A stretch of DNA of 5,857 nt from Actinomycetes bacterium (GCA_021850345.1 JAJZMN010000251.1:1-5857); one strand, 5' to 3'; numbered from the stretch's first letter, positions 1 through 5,615 are shown. Made by a program: numbers and translations. The notes: generated from the letters alone by a model not told the origin.

Positions 1-55
1 ACGCCAGGTCGCGACGCACGCTCGGCGCGTCGCTCGCGACGAGGATCCGGGCCAC
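1..55 (-). CDS. Partial CDS, response-regulator-like N-terminus (runs off window)
   Basis: Only the first 18 codons are present, starting at a GTG (55-53) and leaving the window on its left edge. They read VARILVASDAPSVRRDLA, which resembles the first beta strand and helix of a receiver (CheY-like) domain. In a canonical receiver the strand ends in two acidic residues; here the corresponding pair is Ser-Asp, so it may be an atypical receiver or another Rossmann-like fold. The frame is the same as that of the upstream ATPase, whose TAG stop (67-65) lies three codons before this GTG, so the start cannot lie further upstream. The 9-nt gap implies co-transcription with the two ATPases. There is no strong Shine-Dalgarno sequence, which suggests translational coupling. 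The call rests on a very short fragment. Confidence 0.45.
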   Translation of the reverse strand, partial: MARILVASDAPSVRRDLA

Positions 56-64
56 GACCGGAGA

Positions 65-1357
65 CTACCCGACAGCTGCGGCGCCCCCCGCCGGCGGCGC
101 GGTGGCGCGCGGGTCTTCTCTACTGCGGAACAGCGCGTCGGCGACGGCGGCGAGCCCTTCCACGTCGTGGACGTCCGTTCCGAGAAGCGGGACGCAGCCC
201 ACGGGCGCGGGATCCGTGGCCGCAGCCAGCCCGGCGAACGACCGCTCCTCCTCGTCGGCGGTCTCGTCCAGCTGTCGGGCGTTGCGTACGAGCGCACCAA
301 GTGCGGTCCCCGCGGGCGCGTCGGGAAGGACCAACCCGACCGGGACGAACCGCGGGTGGATGCGGTTGACCACGAGCGCCGCCGTGTGTGCGCCGCGCTC
401 TTCGAGGCGTGACGTGAAGTACCTCGCCTCCTCTACGGCGTCGGCCCGCGGTGAGGTCACCACCACGTAGGCGGTCGCTGGGTCGGCGAGCAGCTCTCGC
501 ACCGCGCGCGCCCGCTCGTCGAAGCCGACCTCCATGCCCTGGAACGCCTGGAAGAAGGTGACGGCGTCCTGCACGATCTCCGCGCCGGCGACCCGTGAGA
601 TGGTCTTCAACAGGGCCTGCGTCGCCACGTTGAGCGCCTTGAGCGACAGGCGCGTGGGCGCCATGAGGGCGCGGAACAGCCGGTTCTCGAGGAACTGCGT
701 GAGGCGCCTCGGCGCGTCGAGGAGGTCGAGCGCGTTGCGCGTCGGGGGCGTGTCGACGACCACGACGTCGTACTCGTCCGAGCTCGCCAGCTCGTAGAGC
801 TTCTCCATGGCCATGTACTCCTGGGTGCCCGACAACGCTCCCGTGAGGTTCTGGTAGAGCCGGTTCGCCTTGATGGCCGCAGCCTGATCGGCTGTGCGGG
901 AGTAGCGCTCCACGAGCTCGTCGAAGGTGGTCTTCGAGTCGAGCATCACCGCGTGGAGCGTGCCCGGCCAGTCACCTTCCACCCTGACGGGCTCGTTGTG
1001 CAGGGACTCGACACCCATGGCGTCGGCCAGCCGTCGCGCCGGGTCGACGGTCACGACGCACGCCCGCCTTCCGCTCCGCTGCCGTCCGCGCCGGGCCGCT
1101 TCGAGGGCGAAGCTTGCCGAGACGGTCGTCTTCCCGACGCCCCCCGGGCCGCAGCAGACGACGACGGATCCTTGTTCGGCGAGGTCCCCGAGCGAGGCAG
1201 GTGCCGCAGGCGCCGCAGGTGTCGCAGGTGTCGCAGGCGCCGCAGGCGCCGCAGGCGCGGCAGGCGCCGCAGGTGTTGCGGAGGTATCGGGCTTCTTCCC
1301 GGGGGTGGAGGCGCCGACTGCCCTCGGACCCCGATCGGAGGGGGGCGTGTCGCTCAT
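65..1357 (-). CDS. ArsA/Get3-family ATPase, second subunit of a pair (Rv3680-like)
   Basis: A 430-residue cytoplasmic P-loop ATPase of the ArsA/GET3 (SIMIBI) class. The P-loop GPGGVGKTT is at residues 70-78, preceded by the strand VVVCC. A switch I-like segment (TVDPARRLADAMG) is at about 103-115, and switch II (VVVDTPPTRNALDLL) at about 199-213. The signature lysine of the deviant Walker A (GKGGVGKT) is proline here. The mycobacterial Rv3680 subunit, as I remember it, also has a non-lysine at this position with the same VVVCCG lead-in, so this looks like that orthologue group. Residues 29-54 are a Pro-Ala-Ala/Pro-Ala-Thr linker encoded by tandem 9-bp repeats; residues 1-60 are probably disordered. 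The ATG overlaps the stop of the upstream ATPase (ATGA), implying translational coupling and a heteromeric complex. Family members are linked to anion (arsenite) transport or tail-anchored protein handling. The substrate here is unknown, and no arsenic genes are nearby. Confidence 0.92.
   Translation of the reverse strand: MSDTPPSDRGPRAVGASTPGKKPDTSATPAAPAAPAAPAAPATPATPAAPAAPASLGDLAEQGSVVVCCGPGGVGKTTVSASFALEAARRGRQRSGRRACVVTVDPARRLADAMGVESLHNEPVRVEGDWPGTLHAVMLDSKTTFDELVERYSRTADQAAAIKANRLYQNLTGALSGTQEYMAMEKLYELASSDEYDVVVVDTPPTRNALDLLDAPRRLTQFLENRLFRALMAPTRLSLKALNVATQALLKTISRVAGAEIVQDAVTFFQAFQGMEVGFDERARAVRELLADPATAYVVVTSPRADAVEEARYFTSRLEERGAHTAALVVNRIHPRFVPVGLVLPDAPAGTALGALVRNARQLDETADEEERSFAGLAAATDPAPVGCVPLLGTDVHDVEGLAAVADALFRSREDPRATAPPAGGAAAVG
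1203..1274. repeat. Tandem 9-bp repeat, 8 units, inside the ATPase gene
   Basis: Eight consecutive 9-bp units with consensus GYCGCAGGY on the plus strand run from 1203 to 1274, differing only at a few positions (for example GCCGCAGGC, GTCGCAGGT, GCGGCAGGC). Degenerate flanking units are visible at 1194-1202 (GAGGCAGGT) and 1275-1283 (GTTGCGGAG). On the coding (minus) strand each unit encodes Pro-Ala-Ala or Pro-Ala-Thr, forming the linker at residues 29-54 of the ATPase. The unit is a multiple of three, so gain or loss of copies would change linker length without a frameshift. The near-identity of units suggests recent slippage. Confidence 0.9.
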
Positions 1358-2358
1358 GTTCCGCCGTCGGGTGCGGGGAGCGCATCGATCGCCTCCGCCA
1401 TCGCGGTGGCGAGATGGTCGAGCTCGGCGGGCCCGATCGCCGGGACCAAGAGGCGTGGCACTCGCAGCTGCGGGAGCGGCAGCTCTGCTGCGAGGCGGTC
1501 GACCTGCTCTTCGACGAGGTGGAGCCGCCTGAGCCGGAAGGTGCGTGCCGCCTCGAGCGCATCGAGCGTGTCCGTGTCGAGCGCCAGTTCCGCGTCGCTC
1601 GCCGCGTCGGCTGCGGAGATCTCGAGGTCGGCGGACCCCTCCTCGAAGCAGTTCACCACCACGGGACCGAGATGGATGCCCACCCGGTCTCGGAGCACCT
1701 GCGCAGATTCCACGGTCTCGCTCACCGGCATCTCCTCGGGCAGGGTGACCGGGAGGACCCGGCAGCGCGCGGGGTCGCGCAGCAGGTCGACGACGTCGGC
1801 CGCCTGCTGGCGGACCGGACCGCCGCGTGCGGCGTCGAGAAGGCCGCTCGCCGAGGTGAGGAAGGTCACCGCATGGCCGGTGGCGGGCGCGTCGAGGATC
1901 ACCATGTCGGCGGCGCCGGCCCGCTCGAGCTGCTTCACCTTGCCGAGGACCAGGACGTCCCGGATGCCGGGAATGGCGGTGGCGACCACGTCGAGGACAC
2001 CCGTCGACACCAACCGCCGGGACACCCGTTGGAGACCGTGGTCAGCGAGGTACTCGAGGAGGGCGTCGTCGGGGGTGAGGCGCCTGGCCCAGATTGCGCC
2101 GGCGGGTGGCGTCTCACGGGTGCCCGGATCGTCTTGGAGATCCGGGCCCCGAAGGGCCACCGCCTTGTAACCGACCGGGCCCTTGCGGCCGAACGTGGCG
2201 CCGAGGCCGTGTTTACCCTCGAGCTCGATGACCAGGACCGACAGCCCGGCTGCGGCGGCGGTCGCCGCGAGGACCGCGGTGATGGTGGTCTTGCCGACGC
2301 CTCCTTTTCCCGCGACCACCCACACGCGGCTCTGGGTGCACCATGCAGCGACGTCCAT
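1354..2358 (-). CDS. ArsA/Get3-family ATPase, first subunit of a pair (Rv3679-like)
   Basis: A 334-residue cytoplasmic ATPase with the full deviant Walker A motif GKGGVGKTT at residues 17-25, including the signature lysine (K18) that in this class reaches the nucleotide of the partner subunit. The switch I region is ELEGKHGLGATFG (about 45-57), similar to the first ATPase of the mycobacterial pair rather than to classical ArsA (DxDP). Switch II is VILDAPATGHAVTFL (about 153-167). No membrane segment or arsenite-binding cysteine cluster is evident. The ATG at 2358 lies 15 residues ahead of the P-loop glycine strand, which is the normal distance. Its Shine-Dalgarno sequence is poor, but the next in-frame candidate (a GTG at residue 12) would remove part of the first strand. 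The stop codon overlaps the start of the next ATPase by 4 nt. The likely role is the partner subunit of a heterodimeric ATPase in protein or anion handling; the substrate is unknown. Confidence 0.92.
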   Translation of the reverse strand: MDVAAWCTQSRVWVVAGKGGVGKTTITAVLAATAAAAGLSVLVIELEGKHGLGATFGRKGPVGYKAVALRGPDLQDDPGTRETPPAGAIWARRLTPDDALLEYLADHGLQRVSRRLVSTGVLDVVATAIPGIRDVLVLGKVKQLERAGAADMVILDAPATGHAVTFLTSASGLLDAARGGPVRQQAADVVDLLRDPARCRVLPVTLPEEMPVSETVESAQVLRDRVGIHLGPVVVNCFEEGSADLEISAADAASDAELALDTDTLDALEAARTFRLRRLHLVEEQVDRLAAELPLPQLRVPRLLVPAIGPAELDHLATAMAEAIDALPAPDGGT

Positions 2359-2408
2359 CCCGGGCGAGCGTAGCTGCGGGGAGGCGCGCTCGGGGTTGCT
2401 CGGGCGAA

Positions 2409-2434
2409 AACTCCCTGCTCAGCGGCCTTGTTCC
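2409..2434 (-). promoter_or_regulatory. Candidate SigH/SigR-type promoter for the ATPase operon
   Basis: On the minus strand GGAAC (2434-2430) is followed after exactly 18 nt by GTT (2411-2409). This fits the thiol-stress ECF sigma consensus of actinobacteria (GGAA[C/T]-N16-20-GTT, SigH/SigR group). A start site 7-10 nt downstream would leave a leader of about 40 nt before the ATG at 2358. The match is only eight fixed bases, so chance (about one to two percent in this interval with flexible spacing) cannot be excluded. The GGAAC box lies over the -35 region of the divergent candidate whiB promoter. Confidence 0.3.
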
Positions 2435-2457
2435 AACTTGCAGCCCGACGGTACTCT
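2428..2457 (+). promoter_or_regulatory. Candidate vegetative promoter for whiB
   Basis: TTGTTC (2428-2433) and TACTCT (2452-2457) are separated by 18 nt and fit a sigma-70/HrdB-type promoter (TTGnnn and TAnnnT). A start site near 2464 would precede the whiB ribosome binding site (2472-2479) by only a few bases, giving a short leader of about 20 nt. This is the only hexamer pair of this kind I see in the 128-bp divergent gap for the plus strand. Confidence 0.4.
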
Positions 2458-2471
2458 TGTCAGCGCACGTG

Positions 2472-2479
2472 AAGGGGGG
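2472..2479 (+). promoter_or_regulatory. Ribosome binding site that fixes the whiB start
   Basis: AAGGGGGG lies 7 nt before the GTG at 2487 and is the only good purine-rich site in the region. It favours GTG 2487 over two alternatives. GTG 2469 sits directly in front of this purine run and would be nearly leaderless from the predicted promoter. ATG 2343 lies inside the divergent ATPase gene and would add a non-conserved 48-residue tail. Confidence 0.6.
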
Positions 2480-2486
2480 CGGTGCA

Positions 2487-2750
2487 GTGGCGATGCGGAG
2501 CGCAGGAGAGGCATGGCAGGCCAAGGCGGCGTGCCGGGGTCCTCAGTCGACGGCCTTCTTCCCGCCGGCGTACGCCGAGCGCAAGGAGGAACGCCTCGAG
2601 CGCGAAGCCCGGGCGAAGGAGATCTGCGCCGGGTGCATCGTGCGTGAGGAGTGCCTCGACTACGCCATCAGGATCCGCGAGCCCCACGGCATCTGGGGCG
2701 GGCTCAACGAGGTGGAGCGAAAGCAGCTCCTCGAGCCCCGCGCCGGGTAG
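2487..2750 (+). CDS. WhiB-family Fe-S transcriptional regulator
   Basis: An 87-residue protein, typical in length for WhiB/Wbl proteins. The four cluster-binding cysteines have the family spacing C-x30-C-x2-C-x5-C (residues 16, 47, 50 and 56; KAAC, EICAGC, REEC). They are followed by the GIWGG turn at residues 68-72 and a short C-terminal region. These proteins bind a [4Fe-4S] cluster that senses O2, NO or redox state, contact the primary sigma factor and control transcription. The tail after GIWGG is short and only modestly basic, so DNA contact may depend on the sigma factor. The gene starts 128 bp from the divergent ATPase pair and converges on the DUF929 operon. In mycobacteria (whiB4) and Streptomyces (wblA) a WhiB gene also sits beside this ATPase pair, so an equivalent role is plausible. 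The sequence looks less specific to that subclass, and I do not assign a symbol. Confidence 0.93.
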   Translation: MAMRSAGEAWQAKAACRGPQSTAFFPPAYAERKEERLEREARAKEICAGCIVREECLDYAIRIREPHGIWGGLNEVERKQLLEPRAG

Positions 2751-2788
2751 GCCCCACATCGAGCGGCTTTCGACGATCGGTCTGTGGA

Positions 2789-2805
2789 GCTCGCCCGGAA
2801 CGAGC
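2789..2805. terminator. Weak hairpin in the convergent gap (doubtful terminator)
   Basis: The 57-bp gap between the converging whiB and DUF929 genes (2751-2807) contains GCTCG (2789-2793) and CGAGC (2801-2805), a 5-bp stem with a 7-nt loop. There is no T-run on either strand after the stem. It sits where a bidirectional terminator would be expected, but the stem is short and could be chance in this GC-rich DNA. Confidence 0.18.
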
Positions 2806-2807
2806 GG

Positions 2808-3740
2808 TCAAGCCTTGTTCATCCCGAGCGCGTCCGCCGCGGCCAACACCCCTGTGCTCGTGCACACGCGCGCCGGTGCCTGCCCGTCGGCCTGGCAGAT
2901 GACCGCCGAGAGGTAGTTCGCTGCGGCGACGATCGCCTGGGTCGCGGGGTCCTTCGGGTCGCTGAGCCCCGTGGCGATCTGGTTCACGTTCAGCTGTTGG
3001 AGAACCGACGGGGAGAACTCCCCTCCCGCGACGACGGCCCTGTTGGCCACGTCGACGAACGGGACGATGCCGCCCGGCGAGCCTGCTGTCTTGCGGTCGT
3101 ACTTGGCGAGCAAGCCCTTGACCTTCGGGCTCAGGTGCTCGAGGAGCGCATAGGCGGTGCCGGCGCCGTTCTTCTGGTCGCCGTAGTGCTCGACGAGCGT
3201 GGCGGCGAGGTACTTCGACCGGTAGCGGGCACCGTCGAAGGTGAAGGTCGGCGTGGAGGGGAAGACCTCGTTGGAGCCGGACTGCGTGGCGTAGAGGGTG
3301 TTGCCGAAGCTGCCGAAGCGCGAGAGCGCCGCCACGAGCGCCCAGCGCTCCGCTGCGCAGTAGGGGCAGAACTCGTTGCCGACGAAGACGAGCTCGGGCT
3401 TGCCGCCCGAGGTGAGCGCCGGTTGAGCGTGGAGGAGCACAGGCGGTGTGAGCGCCGCCTCGGAGGACTTCACGCCGACCGCGTCGTAGACCGAACGGGG
3501 GATCGCGGTGACCGCCTTCACGACGGAAGGGGACGCAGGCGACGGGGTGACGGCGCCCGACGGTGTCGAGGTCGTCGACGTGCCGGTGACCTTGATCACG
3601 ACGAGCACGATCACGATCACGAGGACGAGCGCGACCGTGCCCCACGTGAGGAGCGACGTCGCGGGGCGCCGCACCGCCGCGCCGGGATCGACGGGGGGGG
3701 CGGGCGAGGCGTCGGCAGCGGCTGGGTCGTTGGTCGTCAT
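2808..3740 (-). CDS. DUF929-family membrane-anchored thioredoxin-like protein (CPYC), copy A
   Basis: A 310-residue protein. A short cytoplasmic N-terminus rich in Pro and Ala precedes one transmembrane segment at about residues 29-50, rich in Val, Leu and Ile. A Ser/Thr/Pro linker (about 52-72) leads to an extracytoplasmic domain. That domain has the DUF929 hallmark block EFCPYCAAERWA at residues 123-134, giving a thioredoxin-like active site C125-P-Y-C128. GGIVPF (223-228) has a proline placed like the cis-Pro of thioredoxin folds. Two more cysteines, C282 and C293 (C-x10-C), lie near the C-terminus and are conserved in the paralogue upstream. The gene is last in a three-gene operon, 31 nt after a VKOR gene, so a thiol oxidase, reductase or isomerase acting on exported proteins is likely. 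DUF929 was first described from Sulfolobus proteins and has no established function that I know of. ATG 3740 has only a weak Shine-Dalgarno sequence. Confidence 0.88.
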   Translation of the reverse strand: MTTNDPAAADASPAPPVDPGAAVRRPATSLLTWGTVALVLVIVIVLVVIKVTGTSTTSTPSGAVTPSPASPSVVKAVTAIPRSVYDAVGVKSSEAALTPPVLLHAQPALTSGGKPELVFVGNEFCPYCAAERWALVAALSRFGSFGNTLYATQSGSNEVFPSTPTFTFDGARYRSKYLAATLVEHYGDQKNGAGTAYALLEHLSPKVKGLLAKYDRKTAGSPGGIVPFVDVANRAVVAGGEFSPSVLQQLNVNQIATGLSDPKDPATQAIVAAANYLSAVICQADGQAPARVCTSTGVLAAADALGMNKA

Positions 3741-3771
3741 CGTCCGGCGATGCGGCTCGGGCGCGCGCCGG

Positions 3772-4407
3772 TCAGCCTGTCCAGTCGTGCGCCGACGCTG
3801 TGGAGCCCCAGCCGAGCATCGGGGGCACGGTGGTCACCAGCAGCACGAACAAGAGGAACGTGACGACGTGCACTCCGGTGCACCACAGGCAGATGTTCTT
3901 GATGATCAAGAACTCGACCGAGACGAGGTACAGGACGAAGCAGATGCCGACCGCGCCCATTGCGAGCCGCAGCGCGTGCACGCGCCGGTCGGCTGACCGC
4001 CAGAGAACCGGGAGGTTCAGCGCCGTCATCGCGACGTAGAAGAGGAGACCCCACAGGGCCACGGGCACGCCGAGGAAGTAGGACTGCGCGCTCGTCGTCA
4101 CCTTCTCGCAGTTCACGAGCCCGCCGCCCGAGCAGGCGAGCTTCGCGCCTGAAAAGTGCGCGGCCGTGAGGTAGGACGACACGCCGAGGCCGATGAGCGA
4201 GAGCACGAGCCCGGCGTACGGGCGCCAGCCGGCGGCCTCGTAAACGGGGTTCGTGTCGGGATCGGGCTTCTTCAAGAAGCGCAGCGCGCGGGCGACGGCG
4301 CCCGGCGGCGCGTCCTGGCGCGCCCGAGCCGCCCTGGACTGCATCTCGGCACGCTCGCGCCGGGTGGTGCGGGCAGGCGGTCTCGATCTCGTGCGCGTGG
4401 TGCTCAC
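3772..4407 (-). CDS. Vitamin K epoxide reductase (VKOR) family membrane protein
   Basis: A 211-residue integral membrane protein with all hallmarks of VKOR. It has four hydrophobic segments (about 63-84, 112-136, 148-170 and 178-198). The extracytoplasmic loop cysteine pair C92-x7-C100 lies between segments 1 and 2. The membrane-embedded redox centre C173-L-W-C176 is at the end of segment 3. In bacteria VKOR replaces DsbB: it passes electrons from a thioredoxin-like partner, via the loop cysteines and the CxxC, to quinone. This copy has no fused thioredoxin domain, so the partner must be separate, and the two flanking DUF929 proteins with CPYC sites are obvious candidates. The N-terminal 45 residues are Arg-rich and presumably cytoplasmic. 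The start is GTG 4407; the upstream gene's stop TGA overlaps the ribosome binding site GAGGA, 10 nt separate the genes, and translational coupling is likely. Confidence 0.95.
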   Translation of the reverse strand: MSTTRTRSRPPARTTRRERAEMQSRAARARQDAPPGAVARALRFLKKPDPDTNPVYEAAGWRPYAGLVLSLIGLGVSSYLTAAHFSGAKLACSGGGLVNCEKVTTSAQSYFLGVPVALWGLLFYVAMTALNLPVLWRSADRRVHALRLAMGAVGICFVLYLVSVEFLIIKNICLWCTGVHVVTFLLFVLLVTTVPPMLGWGSTASAHDWTG

Positions 4408-4417
4408 CTCGGGGTCC

Positions 4418-5518
4418 TCAGAGCTTGAGGGCCTTCGTCGCGGCCTTCACGCCGGGGCTCGAGCACACGGAGCCCGGTTTCCCGCCGTCGATGTTGCAGA
4501 TGGCCGCGGACATGTAATTGGAGGTGCCGAGGATCAGCTTCGTGATCGGGTCGCCGGGGTTCTTGAGGGATGCGGCGATTGTTGTGCGGGAGAGGCCCTG
4601 CAGCGGGTTGGGGTTGTAGCTCGCCCCGGAGAAGAAGACCTTGTTCCCGATGTCGGTGAACGGGATTGTGCCCGAGCGTGTTGTGCCGGACGTGTCGTAC
4701 TTCCGCATGATCGCGAGCTCGGCCTTGGTGGGCTTCTCCAGGACCGGGTGACTTCCTGTCGCCTTATCCTGCCCGTAGAGCTCGAGGAGGTCGGCGCCGA
4801 GGTACGGGCTCGTGTACTTCGCTGTATGGAAGGTGAACGTCTGGGTGCGCGGGTAGACGTCGACGGGAGAGGACTGCATGGTCTTCAGCCCCGTGAACGT
4901 CCCGAAGCGCGACAGCGACGTGATGATCGCCCAGCGCTCGGCCGCGCAGTACGGGCAGAACTCCCCGAGAAGGGAGAACATGCCGGGCTTGCCGCCGACC
5001 TTGAGCAGCTTCTGCCCGCTTGTCACCCGGGGCACGGCGATGGCGCCGGCGATGCCGGTCCCGACTGCGTTGTACGAGGAGGCGGGGACGTGGGTGATCT
5101 CGCGCAGCACCGTCGCCGGGACGGGCGTCGGGTGGTAGGTGAGCCCCTTCGTTGTGTTCGACGACGTCTGGCCGATGGCGACGACGACCCCGACCACCAC
5201 GATCACGAGCGCGATCGCGCCCCAGACGAAGAGGTTCCGGCGGGAGCGTCCGAGCTTTGCCGGCCGACGCGCCGGCGGCCGGCGTCCCGGCCGCCGGGAG
5301 TTCCCGCCGGCGCGGGCGGTCTGCCGGGGTGGCGCGCCGCGTCCGCCCTGGGGCTGCCGGCCCGGTCGCCCCTGCCGGCCTCTGCCCGTGGACCCTTGGG
5401 GGCGGCCGGCACCGGAGGTCTTTGCCGCCTCCTTGCCGGTCACCTGCCGACTCAATTGCCGGCTGCGCTCTTTGTCCGCCGCGCTTCGCCGGGGATTGTC
5501 ACTGGCACTGTCCGCCAT
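4418..5518 (-). CDS. DUF929-family membrane-anchored thioredoxin-like protein (CPYC), copy B
   Basis: A 366-residue paralogue of the last gene of this operon. The N-terminal 90 residues are cytoplasmic and strikingly rich in Arg, Gly, Pro and Gln (for example GRGRQGRPGRQPQGGRG), followed by a transmembrane segment at about 95-116. The outer domain carries EFCPYCAAERWA with C188-P-Y-C191, the downstream LSRFG block, GTIPF with a cis-Pro-like proline near 286, and the C-terminal pair C341 and C352 (C-x10-C). The last two match copy A in position and spacing. As first gene of the operon, followed after 10 nt by VKOR, it is a probable redox partner of VKOR. The start ATG 5518 was chosen over an in-frame ATG at 5605 because AAGGAA precedes it. 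The intervening 29 residues look like translated leader and lack DUF929 character. Whether it oxidises, reduces or isomerises substrates cannot be told from sequence. Confidence 0.88.
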   Translation of the reverse strand: MADSASDNPRRSAADKERSRQLSRQVTGKEAAKTSGAGRPQGSTGRGRQGRPGRQPQGGRGAPPRQTARAGGNSRRPGRRPPARRPAKLGRSRRNLFVWGAIALVIVVVGVVVAIGQTSSNTTKGLTYHPTPVPATVLREITHVPASSYNAVGTGIAGAIAVPRVTSGQKLLKVGGKPGMFSLLGEFCPYCAAERWAIITSLSRFGTFTGLKTMQSSPVDVYPRTQTFTFHTAKYTSPYLGADLLELYGQDKATGSHPVLEKPTKAELAIMRKYDTSGTTRSGTIPFTDIGNKVFFSGASYNPNPLQGLSRTTIAASLKNPGDPITKLILGTSNYMSAAICNIDGGKPGSVCSSPGVKAATKALKL

Positions 5519-5529
5519 TGCGCTGGAGT

Positions 5530-5535
5530 TTCCTT
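5530..5535 (-). promoter_or_regulatory. Ribosome binding site supporting the start of DUF929 copy B
   Basis: AAGGAA on the minus strand (5535-5530) lies 11 nt before ATG 5518. The spacing is slightly long, but this is the best purine-rich site near any in-frame start. The region upstream of the alternative ATG at 5605 shows no comparable site. Confidence 0.5.
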
Positions 5536-5578
5536 GATCGAGTGCTGTGGGAGGCCGCGCCGTTCTGACCCGGACGGT

Positions 5579-5615
5579 CGGGGGCGGGCCCCCGCGCTGA
5601 GGCACGGGCCAGCGC
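5579..5615. repeat. Two abutting inverted repeats in the DUF929 operon leader
   Basis: CGGGGG (5579-5584) pairs with CCCCCG (5589-5594) across a 4-nt loop. Overlapping its last base, GCGCTG (5594-5599) pairs with CAGCGC (5610-5615) across 10 nt. Both stems are perfect 6-bp matches. They lie 60-100 bp upstream of ATG 5518, within the 261-bp divergent gap, where they could be an operator or alternative hairpins in the leader RNA. The DNA is very GC-rich, so short dyads are expected by chance. Confidence 0.4.

Noticed and set aside
1203..1274. A CRISPR array or other spacer-bearing repeat.
   Set aside because: The units are 9 bp, directly abutting, without spacers, and in frame in a coding region. 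This is a coding minisatellite.
65..2358. An arsenic resistance (ars) efflux system.
   Set aside because: Neither ATPase shows the metal-binding cysteine arrangement of ArsA, and no arsB, arsC, arsD or arsR is present. The pair fits the actinobacterial Get3-like group better.
953..2373. Long plus-strand open frames (405 and 419 codons) opposite the two ATPase genes.
   Set aside because: They are antisense shadows of two clearly recognisable ATPases in GC-rich DNA. Their translations are Arg/Ser/Ala-rich, lack domain character and have no ribosome binding sites.
2343..2486. Extension of WhiB to an ATG at 2343.
   Set aside because: It would start inside the divergent ATPase gene and read through the promoter region, adding 48 residues unlike WhiB proteins. 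A strong ribosome binding site supports GTG 2487.
2704..3863. Long open frames on both strands over DUF929 copy A (2784-3863 plus, 2704-3645 minus in another frame).
   Set aside because: The translations are Arg/Gly/His-rich and low-complexity, typical of out-of-frame GC-rich sequence. The DUF929 frame with CPYC and a transmembrane segment accounts for the region.
5519..5605. Extension of DUF929 copy B to an ATG at 5605.
   Set aside because: The extra 29 residues are Pro/Arg/Thr-rich leader-like sequence. AAGGAA supports ATG 5518, and the inverted repeats at 5579-5615 sit around the upstream start.
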